This document shows positions 13,027-22,160 of a stretch of 64,000 nt of DNA, piece after piece (the first letter of the stretch is position 1; each line of letters opens with the position of its first letter). Made by a program: the position numbers and the translations under genes. The DNA comes from Pogonophryne albipinna (lineage: Eukaryota; Chordata; Actinopteri; Perciformes; Artedidraconidae): the NCBI GenBank assembly GCA_028583405.1, contig CM053247.1, positions 9,182,946 through 9,246,945 of the forward strand. The letters are read 5' to 3'. The notes beneath the pieces were generated by a model. It made no database searches. It had not been told where the DNA came from and saw only the letters and a program-made list of their open reading frames with translations.

Positions 13027-13404
13027 ATGTCAGAAGAACCAGCGCAGAAGAAAACTAAATACAGTCAATCTAAACTTAAATTTAACAACTGGAAGGTCAC
13101 ATCCCTGACATCCACATCTCCGGAGCCTGGACCTTCATCAAACAGCGAAGAACCAGCGAAGCCAGATGAACCCAAAAGCAGCACCTCTGCGGCCGCAGAA
13201 ACTGTCAAAACCGCCGCCGCCCCCACCGCCGTCGTCGTTGAACCGAAACAGGCTGGTTCCGACTGCATGGAGGTTTGTTGTCGGGACATTGAGGCGGGTA
13301 AAGCTGTACAGCTAACTGTCGGAAAAAAGGAGACCGCTAGTAGATTATTTGAGCAAAGAGAAGGTACTTCAACGCAGAATGGTACAAAAACAGAGAGTGG
13401 TTAA
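13027..13404 (+). CDS. Short ORF, possible N-terminal remnant of a hAT transposase
   Basis: The ORF from ATG 13027 begins MSEEPAQKKTKYSQSKLKF and is rich in Ser, Pro, Glu and Ala, then stops at 13404. Its position inside the outer hAT (4426-13940), near one end, and the basic 'KLKFNNWK' stretch fit a transposase leader cut off before any zinc finger or catalytic core. No domain can be named with certainty. A longer in-frame start at 12901 exists but reads through a low-quality region. Confidence 0.3.
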   Translation: MSEEPAQKKTKYSQSKLKFNNWKVTSLTSTSPEPGPSSNSEEPAKPDEPKSSTSAAAETVKTAAAPTAVVVEPKQAGSDCMEVCCRDIEAGKAVQLTVGKKETASRLFEQREGTSTQNGTKTESG

Positions 13405-13948
13405 TTCTTTGCAAAACCACTAAACGATAAACTGCAATGTTAACAACCTCATGATAACCTCATATTTTTTAAATTTAGGATCATACCTGTGTTTAGTCTA
13501 GAAAAAGGTAAATGTGTGCATTTTATTATAAAGTTGTGTATATTTACACACTATTGCAAAAACTAAGAAGCTTATAAACATCAGGTTTAAAACTAAAAGA
13601 GCTTTACAAAAAAGTAACACAATTAAAGATGTTTGGAGTTTTATTTGAGTTATTCATTTACATTTTTTGTCAAAGAGATGCTGATTTGAAACCGTTGTTA
13701 GGCCTAGCCTACATACAGTTACGGCATTTCCTGTTTCTGCCGGAGAGAGGGGAGGCCGTCCCAAAGCTTGCTGCTGTATTTACTCCCTCCATCTGACAGG
13801 AGGGAGCCTCATGTGTCACTCCACGGAGTTCACTCCGTCACGGAGGGGGAGTGTGTAGGTGTAGGGCGTGGTTTGGGATTGGGCCATACACACGCACTTT
13901 TTTTGGCCCCCCCACTTCTAAAATGAATCCGGCGCGCCTGGTGCCTAA

Positions 13949-14921
13949 TTCAACTTAAGTGGGAAATGTTCCTGTGACACTGGCATGTTTGCAGAGAGGT
14001 AAGATGTTAATATATAATCTTATATAATCTTTAATACCCATGGCAGGGCTTTTCCTACTCACTTAATTGTGTTGACCCTCTGCTGCTGGCGCTAGTGCCT
14101 CTGGCCGAACTTTGGGCTAATGATGTCTCTGCATCCTGGGGTCCTCCTCCCAGAACCCCTCTCATGTAGATGAGTGCTCCTTCTCTCCACTGAATTACCA
14201 ATTGAACTAGGACGCCATTTTATAAGGGCAATACGAATTTAGCAGCAAGGGGTTGATTCCTGCTAATGCTTGAGTTAAGCATTGATCAACGATGCTGAGT
14301 TAGGGAGTTTTGAGAATCCACTCATACTACCATTAGATACAGAAGCATTAATACATCAACAATAAAAACAAATTATACAGGGAGGGAATAAAACAAAAAC
14401 GGACTGCTTAAAGCGGAGTTAAGGTATTTCTTGGCACAAACAATACTGACAATACCCCTTTATTATAACCATATTTGCACACTCAGCAGACACGGTGTAA
14501 TATAAGTCCAACATTCACTCTCTTGTTAGATTTCATTTTTCACTGAGTACTGAAACATAGCTGCTAAATGCTCCGTATTGACCAGGTAATCAGCTATTGA
14601 CGTAGCTGAGCTAAATGTAGCAACGTTATCATTTGCTGTAGAAAAACATTACAGACTGCTCAATTCACCCAATAAAATGAACAATATATAACTATTATTT
14701 TATACTGCTTTGTTCATCGCGCCAACCACAATTGTATCTGTTCCCCGACTCCCGTTATTTAACCAAGTCGGCACAATCGTTGCTTGTGAGAAGTGTCAAG
14801 CATTCCACAGCGATCTATATTAAACTTTTTGGTTGCTGTCGGTCCATCATCCGGTTACCTGTACTACTCTGCATTTCACTTTGAATTGCATGTATGCACT
14901 CAAAATAGCAAATATACTGAA
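13949..14921. other. No gene recognised
   Basis: Mixed-composition sequence right of the composite hAT. Short ORFs only. No repeat ends were found. Confidence 0.45.
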
Positions 14922-14929
14922 CAGAAGTA

Positions 14930-15331
14930 CAGATGTGGGAGAAGTACTCAGATCTTGTACTTGAGTAAAAGTTGAAGTACCAGAGTGTCGGAATACAAGT
15001 CCTGCAATCAAAATGTTACTTAATTAAATTACAAAAGAAAAGCATCAAAATAGACTTAAAGTACCGAAGATAAAAGTACTCATTAAGAAAATTGGCCCAT
15101 TTCAGAATAATATGATATGTTTTATAATTATTAATGCATTAAAGTGTCTAAGCTAGTAAAGGTGTCGCTAGTTTTAATGACTTTGTATACTGCAGGGTAG
15201 CTTGTGAATTTACTCCAGGTGAAACTAAAGTCTTATTTAAGTGTTGAATATAATTAAAATAATTGAAAAGTATCTAAAGGTATTAAATAAATGAGGTGGA
15301 GTAAAAGTATACCATTTGCTTAACACCACTG
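14930..15331. mobile_element. Short hAT-type MITE ('AGAAGTACTCAGATC' fish repeat)
   Basis: It begins CAGATGTGGGAGAAGTACTC and ends TTAACACCACTG. The 8-bp flanks are CAGAAGTA (14922-14929) and CAGAAGAA (15332-15339), with one mismatch. The interior is full of AAGTA/TACTT motifs, a very common teleost repeat style. It has no coding capacity. Confidence 0.7.
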
Positions 15332-15339
15332 CAGAAGAA

Positions 15340-15678
15340 CACAACATTGGTCGTTACATAGCAATCACTACTAAATATTTGGTCAGAAGGAGTTTTGACC
15401 ATTGTATGAACCCCAGATATGTATGTTTATACAAAAGTGACGCCCCAGTTGGCTTACAATCCACAAGAACAACAGAAATGGCCAGTCCCAAAATATTGCC
15501 AGAAAGAGAAAAACGCCCATAAAAGGAAACGAACCAATAGTATCGTTGGTTATAACCAAAAACAACCAATATCTTCTTCAAAACATTAGATATCACCAAA
15601 CTCTCCCAACACTTCTGACCCTCCCACAAAAAGACAATGAATACAGTAGTAGTCGACCAGAAGGTGACTCAAGCAACC
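15340..15678. other. No gene recognised
   Basis: Spacer between two hAT-type elements. No feature could be supported. Confidence 0.45.
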
Positions 15679-15686
15679 CCCTAAAG

Positions 15687-16264
15687 CAGGGGTGTCAAAC
15701 TCAAGGCCCGGAGGCCAAATCCGGCCCGTGACTTCATTTCATGTGGCCCACAAGAGCTTGCAAAGAATATAATATGTTTATTATACGGTTACATGCCGAT
15801 TTACAGAAGCACGTTGCCCATAAACTACATGTCCAACAATGCATCTCAAATTTGACTTGTTTCTCAGAATTTGAATTTCTTTCTTCAAAATATTCCTATG
15901 TTCTTAGAATTTGCCTTTTTCTCAGAATCTGACTTTTTTTTCAAAATGTCACTTATTTATTTTTTGGATTTTGACTTTTTCTCTCCAGAATGTGGCTTTT
16001 CTTTTTAAATCATTTTGTGACATTCTCACTGAAGAGACTTGCAATTATTTGCCCTAGACTTCTGCTTTCAGACGTAGTTAATTATGAAGTTATTACCCTA
16101 TCCGATAATAATCCAATGCAGAGGCAGTCATGTAATATAATACATTATTTTATATATATAAAATATTTATATATGTATTTTTATATAGTAAAAAAAACGG
16201 CCCTTTGAGTGCTTTGAGTGCAACCATGATGCTAATGTGGCCCAAATTGAGTTTGACACCCCTG
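15687..16264. mobile_element. hAT-type non-autonomous element (578 bp)
   Basis: The ends CAGGGGTGTCAAACTCAAGG and the complement of CAGGGGTGTCAAACTCAA are inverted. A perfect 8-bp duplication CCCTAAAG flanks them (15679-15686 and 16265-16272). The terminal GGCCCGGAGGCCAAATCCGG block is typical of this widespread hAT family. No ORF for a transposase. Confidence 0.88.
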
Positions 16265-16272
16265 CCCTAAAG

Positions 16273-16918
16273 ACATTGGAGAACCCCAAAGTTTAGGAGA
16301 GGACCAAAACAAATGAAAGCTCAAACATTACAGCCCACCGACAAGCCACTCAAGTCCTCTTAATCCTTGGATACAAAATATAAAAAGGACACTGAAATGC
16401 AACACACGCATTGACATCACCACATGAAAAGTAGTAGTAGGGATATCCTGGCCTTCTATCATTTTCTCAGTTTTTGACATCACATCAAAAGCTATTTCCC
16501 TGGAGATACCCCCAGGTGGAAGCCCATCTGTTGAGGCCTGATCTCTGTGATAGCACATCACTCTTCGTTTAATTTCCCCCTCCTCGTCCCCTTCTACTGA
16601 CCCATTTCCCTCATTTCCTGTCCTCCTCCAGCCATCATCTGAGCGTTCACATCCCATTATTGAGACGTTACAGAGTCTGGGATATTGTAGTCAGACTGTT
16701 GACTGCCACCCCCCCTTCCCACAGCCCAGCCTCCCTTCCCCAGACATGAGCCCTGATACCTTAATCACTTTTGACAGCAGAAGTGGCTGCCATCACATCC
16801 CCTGCTGTCTGGGTCTGCAGCTCATCACCTTGACTTAATAAAGTCTGTCAGATGAAACGGGCCTGCTGACAGTGGTCCCTTTCCTCAAATCCCTGTTCTG
16901 GCCACAGTTTATTACATA
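16273..16918. other. No gene recognised
   Basis: Pre-insertion DNA left of the LTR element. Only weak ORFs; no known repeat seen. Confidence 0.45.
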
Positions 16919-16923
16919 CTAAA

Positions 16924-17326
16924 TGTTGCGACCTGGCTCAAAAGGCCACAACAAAAAGGAGACACAACATGTCAACGGGTAGTTAAAGGTGTTTATTTAG
17001 GACAAACAAGTCACAACCAGTAAAGTATGAGGTGTGGAAGTCAGTGGTATCAGTAATGTAAAGGCAGGGTGAGGATTGTATGGACATGTATGTGTGTGAG
17101 AGTGTTGAAGTGCACAAAGTAAAGCAACTGAATAAACTCCTATCATACTCAACAAAACCAGTGTGCCTGCAGGGAGAAGCAGAGAGAGAACAGAGAGGAG
17201 CAGAGAGGTGTTAAATAGCTGCAGGACACCAGACCCAGGTGCCCTGAGTTACTGCAATCACCAATCACCACAGCACAGACAGGACAGCCACCTCCTCTCT
17301 ACTGATGAACCCACAGGGGCATCACA
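16924..17326 (-). repeat. 3' LTR of the Gag-SSRP1 element
   Basis: 403 bp, identical by eye to the copy at 20043-20445. On the minus strand it starts TGTGATGCCCC and ends GGTCGCAACA. It contains an AATAAA on the minus strand near 16995. The ORF of the element runs into this LTR and stops at 17299. Confidence 0.93.
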
Positions 17327-19479
17327 GCCCCCCCCTTAAGACGGGGCCCCAAAGGGATCCACGATAACCCAATATCCTCCTTCTTAACTCCAGCTTTTTT
17401 AATTTCCTTCTTAGGACTGGAGGACGCTCCTCCTCCGCCGCTGTCCCACTCCTCCTTGGGTTGGCTGGCGTTGATCCACAGCATGTAGGCGCTCATCGGC
17501 CTCTTGGGCGCGCCGACCTCGTTCGGCCTCCTTTTGTTCGGTCTCCTCTTGTTCGGCCTCCTCTTCTTCGCTTTGCAGGGTTTCCTCTCTTTCTTCTCCT
17601 TCTTCTTTGTCTCGATCTCAAAGTCCAAGGACCGTGCTGGACCACATTTTCCAGACTCCGAAACAGGTAGGTCAGTCGACATCCTACGGCTCTGCGCACG
17701 CGTAACAGTATAAACTGGAGACACACTTGGAAATTGCAAACCGCTCTCATCTGGCTCTACAGATGCCAACGGCCTGGAAATCACCACAGGCGGTGGCACA
17801 CCCGCCCACACAGCACTACCAGCTAGATCGTTGCCCAAAATCATCTGTACCCCATCAAGTGGCAACGCGGGACGCACGCCGATAGACACAACTCCCCGTA
17901 CCAGCTCACAATCCAGCACTACTGTATGACGTTGCACAGGAATCAAGCCCATCTCCATGCCCCTCATCAGCACAAAATCCCCTGTTTCTGTCTCTGACGA
18001 AAAAGGCAACACTGACTCAACAATAAATGAGTATCTAGCTGCTGTGTCACGCAACACCTTAATCGGAACATACTTGTCACTACCGACCATTGATACAACG
18101 GCTTCCGTTATGAACGGCTCAAAAACAGAACCCACCTCCAAGTCGGCACAAACCAGCTTCTTAACAGGCACCATGCCCGATCTTACACCCTGCGGCTTTT
18201 TAACCAAAACGGCAGAACAACACATGGCTGGAGCATGTGATGAAGAACGAGGCTTCCCCTCAGGTTCCAGCAACGGACACCGCTCCTTCCAATGACCCTC
18301 TTCTCGGCAATAATGACATTGGCCCACTCTGGCGCCCTCGGATCGCCCTGGACCTACAAATCTACGGGAGGAGCCTGGTGAAAACTTTGCACCACCGCGG
18401 GCATAGCCATTGTCTTCTCCACGTTTCCAATCACCCCTAGAATACTTCTCAGTAAAACTGCCCTTATGTGTCAACACAAAATCGTCCGCTAATTCAGCAG
18501 CTCTAAACGCGGTGGAAGGCTTCTGTTCATTCACATAAGTGGCCACACGCTGAGGGAGAATGTCTTTAAATTGTTCCAAGACAATGAGCTCACAAAGACC
18601 GTCAAAACTTGCAACCTTTGCTGCCGCGCACCACCGCTGAAAATGAGAAGTTAAATCACGGATAAACTCCACATGTGTCTGTTTATCTCCCTTGACCCAA
18701 CTTCTGAACCTTTGACGATACGCTTCAGGAACCAGTTCGTAAGACTTCAACACCGCTGATTTTACTCTATCATAGTCCAAAGCATTTTCGCCACAAACAG
18801 CTGAATAGGCTTCCTGTGCTCGCCCAGTGAGTACACACTGAAGTAACAGCACTCTGTCCGAATCTGACCAGTTTCTTGCCTCTGCTATGCGTTCAAATAG
18901 AGTGAAAAAAATGTCCGGGTCACGCTCATTGAACTTTGGCACTAATCGCAAGTAAGAAATGATATCGCCACTGCCTGATGCCGACCTATCACCACCATCC
19001 TCCCCTGGAGAAAACTTGCCCTCTCCCATCAGCCGTAATCTAGCATGTTCCACTTCACATTTCATCTTTTCCACCTCCAGCACCTTCTCCACCTCTAAAC
19101 GCTTCTCTACCTCCTGCTGCTGACCCCTCATCTCCAACTGCTCCAACCTCAACTTCTCCTGCTCCAACTTCAACTCCAACCGCAATCTCTCCTGATCAAA
19201 CTGCATGGCCAAAAGCTCCTTTTGCTGCTCGAACGTTAAACCAGCTGTCTGAACCACTACCGGCACGAACCCTGCTGCACCAGACTCACTCTTCTGCAAC
19301 ACCCCCTGCTCAAACAAAGATGACACAATGACAGTTTTAATGTCATGTTTCCGCTTGCTCCCCACAACAGCAATGTTATAGTGCTCTGCTATTTCGACCA
19401 ACTGCGCCTTCTGGCAATCATCTAAGAAAGACACTGAGGGCGCATCCACAAACGCTGACAAAGAAGTCATAATAACCAA
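17299..19479 (-). CDS. Gag-protease polyprotein with in-frame SSRP1 HMG-box fragment (726 aa)
   Basis: Residues about 84-150 form a Glu/Arg/Leu-rich coiled coil. About 250-340 is a SCAN-like capsid segment with ELIVLEQFKDILPQ. Residues 388-401 are a CCHC zinc knuckle (C-x2-C-x4-H-x4-C). About 450-560 is a retropepsin-like domain: its active-site block is LRDTAA (476-481), where the family has D-T/S-G, and ILGNDL follows at 547-552. No RT follows. From residue 625 a basic tract KKKEKKERKP leads into three RRPNK-type repeats and then GAPKRPMSAYMLWINAS (654-670), KEEWD and GGGASSSPKKE. These match the linker, HMG-box helix 1, helix-3 start and tail of SSRP1, a FACT histone-chaperone subunit. About 30 box residues are missing. 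The last residues are read from 3' polypurine-tract and LTR sequence. M1 or M4 may be the start. The SSRP1 origin is inferred from motif identity. Confidence 0.88.
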   Translation of the reverse strand: MVIMTSLSAFVDAPSVSFLDDCQKAQLVEIAEHYNIAVVGSKRKHDIKTVIVSSLFEQGVLQKSESGAAGFVPVVVQTAGLTFEQQKELLAMQFDQERLRLELKLEQEKLRLEQLEMRGQQQEVEKRLEVEKVLEVEKMKCEVEHARLRLMGEGKFSPGEDGGDRSASGSGDIISYLRLVPKFNERDPDIFFTLFERIAEARNWSDSDRVLLLQCVLTGRAQEAYSAVCGENALDYDRVKSAVLKSYELVPEAYRQRFRSWVKGDKQTHVEFIRDLTSHFQRWCAAAKVASFDGLCELIVLEQFKDILPQRVATYVNEQKPSTAFRAAELADDFVLTHKGSFTEKYSRGDWKRGEDNGYARGGAKFSPGSSRRFVGPGRSEGARVGQCHYCREEGHWKERCPLLEPEGKPRSSSHAPAMCCSAVLVKKPQGVRSGMVPVKKLVCADLEVGSVFEPFITEAVVSMVGSDKYVPIKVLRDTAARYSFIVESVLPFSSETETGDFVLMRGMEMGLIPVQRHTVVLDCELVRGVVSIGVRPALPLDGVQMILGNDLAGSAVWAGVPPPVVISRPLASVEPDESGLQFPSVSPVYTVTRAQSRRMSTDLPVSESGKCGPARSLDFEIETKKKEKKERKPCKAKKRRPNKRRPNKRRPNEVGAPKRPMSAYMLWINASQPKEEWDSGGGGASSSPKKEIKKAGVKKEDIGLSWIPLGPRLKGGAVMPLWVHQ
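17327..17340 (-). other. Polypurine tract of the Gag-SSRP1 element
   Basis: The minus strand reads CTTAAGGGGGGGGC directly next to the 3' LTR, the expected plus-strand priming site for reverse transcription. Confidence 0.75.
17374..17607 (-). other. Captured SSRP1-derived segment inside the retroelement ORF
   Basis: This is the part of the ORF that does not look like retroelement DNA. It encodes a Lys-rich linker, the start of an HMG box (APKRPMSAYMLW) and, after an internal deletion, KEEWD plus a Gly/Ser/Lys tail, all in SSRP1 order. It has no introns, so capture from a spliced transcript is likely. It lies where pol would be expected, between the protease and the polypurine tract. Confidence 0.8.
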
Positions 19480-20022
19480 TCAGAAAGCAAAGTATTAAAC
19501 TGCCAACACGCATGGGCATAAGATTAACCCAACAGAGAATTTCCCCCTAACTGCCTAAACAAAATCTTCCTAATCTCACCTAGTCTTCATGTGGCTTGCG
19601 GTGGGTAATTACGCACTGGAACCCGGCGGAGTTATGGAGCAACCTGCACGCATGTAACACCAAGAACTCACGCGGACGTGCCCCCGAGACAGCTGTCCGA
19701 AAACAGCTGACACTAACCACGTTGCCACAACACTATGAAAAAAAACAACAAAAAACAGACGCAACCCAAGGGGAAACGCCACTTAAGCCTAGCGGGGAAA
19801 ATCTCTTTTACAAAAGCGTAACAAACAGCAACATCTTACCTTCTGATTGGCAGACAAAACCTGACGACATGTCAAACACTACAGCCTCCTAAAACCCAAA
19901 AGACATGATGTGTCCCCCAAATAGCAGCGACAAGCCAGCACACAGCTGGACCACAACAATGAATCAGCTGCTCAATGACACCATGTGCTCTGAGCACTAC
20001 ACAAACTTTTTAAACAAATAAC
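19480..20022 (-). other. Untranslated leader of the Gag-SSRP1 element
   Basis: Between primer site and Gag start on the minus strand. No conserved ORF. Presumed leader with packaging signals; none can be pinpointed. Confidence 0.5.
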
Positions 20023-20040
20023 CCGTTGGACGAGCCCCCA
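20023..20040 (-). other. Primer binding site, tRNA-Pro type
   Basis: On the minus strand, two bases after the 5' LTR, the sequence is TGGGGGCTCGTCCAACGG. Its first 13 bases match the known tRNA-Pro primer site (TGGGGGCTCGTCC...), and the rest differs. Confidence 0.75.
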
Positions 20041-20042
20041 TT

Positions 20043-20445
20043 TGTTGCGACCTGGCTCAAAAGGCCACAACAAAAAGGAGACACAACATGTCAACGGGTA
20101 GTTAAAGGTGTTTATTTAGGACAAACAAGTCACAACCAGTAAAGTATGAGGTGTGGAAGTCAGTGGTATCAGTAATGTAAAGGCAGGGTGAGGATTGTAT
20201 GGACATGTATGTGTGTGAGAGTGTTGAAGTGCACAAAGTAAAGCAACTGAATAAACTCCTATCATACTCAACAAAACCAGTGTGCCTGCAGGGAGAAGCA
20301 GAGAGAGAACAGAGAGGAGCAGAGAGGTGTTAAATAGCTGCAGGACACCAGACCCAGGTGCCCTGAGTTACTGCAATCACCAATCACCACAGCACAGACA
20401 GGACAGCCACCTCCTCTCTACTGATGAACCCACAGGGGCATCACA
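20043..20445 (-). repeat. 5' LTR of the Gag-SSRP1 element
   Basis: 403 bp, identical by eye to 16924-17326. A TATTTAA-like motif on the minus strand near 20330 could serve as TATA box. The element promoter should lie here. Confidence 0.93.
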
Positions 20446-20450
20446 CTAAA

Positions 20451-20899
20451 GGTTAAAAACACAGGGTTAGTGTAGGCCATGTCCACCCTGAAGTGGATGC
20501 ATTTAAAATTGTCGGGATTTGACAAACTCACAGATCAACGCTATAGTTTTCAGGGTACTTTCTGAGAAATTGCAGTCCATATTGAAACTCTGAAAGAATA
20601 TCCATGGATCATCTGTACTGATGTTCCTGTTTAGAGCTGTAGCCAATCCCAGAATGCATTTGGTGATACACACTAGACAGTTAAATGGATTCATCTTAAC
20701 AAATGGATTATCGTTCTGTATTATTTGTCAGTTAAATCATACTTTTAAGCCACTATGCCAGTGTTTTACAAGGCCAATTTGAGCCCACAGGTCCAAACTC
20801 AGTTGCTCAATCCACCTGCTCCTTACTCTTACCTGGTCGCATAGTACCTCAGTAACAGTGAAACACAACTGGCTATGGTTAATAGCTCTAATAACTTGT
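20451..20899. other. No gene recognised
   Basis: Spacer between the LTR element and the next hAT. No feature could be supported. Confidence 0.45.
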
Positions 20900-20907
20900 G
20901 GTACAAT

Positions 20908-21934
20908 TAGGGCTGTCAAACGATTAAATTTTTTAATCAGATTAATCACAGTTTAAAAATTAATTAATCATGATTAATCACCATTCGAACTATGTCCAAA
21001 ATATGCCATTTATTTATGTATATTGTTGTGGGAATGGAAAGATAAATGAAAGAAGGCGGATATATCCATTTAACATACAGTATCTATGTTTATTATAACA
21101 TTTTTCTGCGTGTCAAAATGAAAGACAGCACACACACCTATCAATCATCAAACCGTGGGGTCTTAATTCATTACGTGTTGATTTCTATCAACGGGGGGGT
21201 ACTTCAGGAAAGTCGACGGGGGGGTTAGTGGAGTACTTGTGACCACAGAGTGCGAACGTTGTGATCAGCTGTTTTAGCGCAGTTCTCCAGTGAAGGGGGG
21301 GAAGTCTCCCTCCGCAGCCGGTTGGCGTAGTTTTGGCACAATGCCGTTGTACAGACCGACGTTAACAGCAGCCCTGTCTGTGCACACGGAGACCGACTCT
21401 GTCGTCCGGTGATCTAACCGCCTTCTGGAAAAGCTTCACAAGTACGCCGGTACGCAAATGCGCTTTGTGACACAAGTTTCAGATTACGCACATAACCGGC
21501 GTACCAGTTATGTGCACCCCTGTACTACAGCAAAAGTATTCTCCGTCGGGACTTCCTGCAACAACACCGACATTATCAAAGATGTTCTATTGAGAAGACG
21601 ATCACTACGTGACAAAAGTTTTCAAAACCGTTTCTGGTCTTCGGTATTTCCAGACAAGTGGCTGCTGAAATCAATCTTACTAACTGCTGTCTGTGCAATT
21701 TACTCCGCACGAGTTGGCGGACTTTATTTTGCTTACTTTAACATCATTTTTCATGGTGGGGCTAAGCCATTTCTCGGTATGGGTGTAGCCTACCCCAGCC
21801 ATACCCTGGCGCTGCCACTGGTGGCACGTATGGGGCGGGCCATTCTGCACATGCGTTAAATGCGTTAAATATTTTAACGCAATTAATTCAAAAAATTAAT
21901 TACCGCCGTTAACGCGATAATTTTGACAGCACTA
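20908..21934. mobile_element. Non-autonomous hAT element
   Basis: It starts TAGGGCTGTCAAA and ends TTTGACAGCACTA, with flanks GGTACAAT (20900-20907) and GTTACAAT (21935-21942), 7 of 8 matching. Subterminal regions carry AATTAATTAATC and TTAACGCGATAA motifs. About 21440-21515 resembles the right end of the hAT at 48866-50865, so part of its interior derives from that family. No transposase ORF. Confidence 0.8.
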
Positions 21935-22160
21935 GTTACAATCTATCAAATTAAATGTGGTCATGCTGAATTCCCAGGCAAGTTGGCATGGATTTCCTGG
22001 ATTATCATCAACCACCTGACCAGAACACAGCGATAGAAAATTAGTTTTTGTGTCTTTGCCTTGGACACACAACTTCTCATGGCCATTGAGATGTTATTCT
22101 GGTAGCTAAGCAGCACCACTTAAGGCAATGCTTGGAGGTTGGGAAACACTTGTTATACTA

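Larger units (their letters stand above)
16924..20445 (-). mobile_element. Young Ty3-like LTR retroelement encoding only Gag-protease-SSRP1
   Basis: Two direct 403-bp repeats bound the element (16924-17326 and 20043-20445). They read TGTTGC...ATCACA on the plus strand and show no difference by eye. The target duplication is CTAAA (16919-16923 and 20446-20450). Transcription is on the minus strand: 5' LTR 20043-20445, primer site at 20023-20040, one long ORF 17299-19479, polypurine tract at 17327-17340, then the 3' LTR. No reverse transcriptase, RNase H or integrase is encoded, so it would need proteins from another element. Identical LTRs imply a very recent insertion, or gene conversion between LTRs. 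The ORF carries a host-gene fragment. Confidence 0.92.

Noticed and set aside
17374..17607. A genuine ssrp1 gene exon at this locus
   Set aside because: It is bounded by the retroelement's protease domain and polypurine tract, has no splice sites, and lies between identical LTRs.
17493..17750. Arg-rich ORF opposite and beside the SSRP1-like segment
   Set aside because: Shadow frame of the 726-codon Gag-protease-SSRP1 ORF.
21458..21859. 133-codon ORF in the 20908-21934 hAT
   Set aside because: No transposase motif; it overlaps a fragment of another hAT end and appears accidental.
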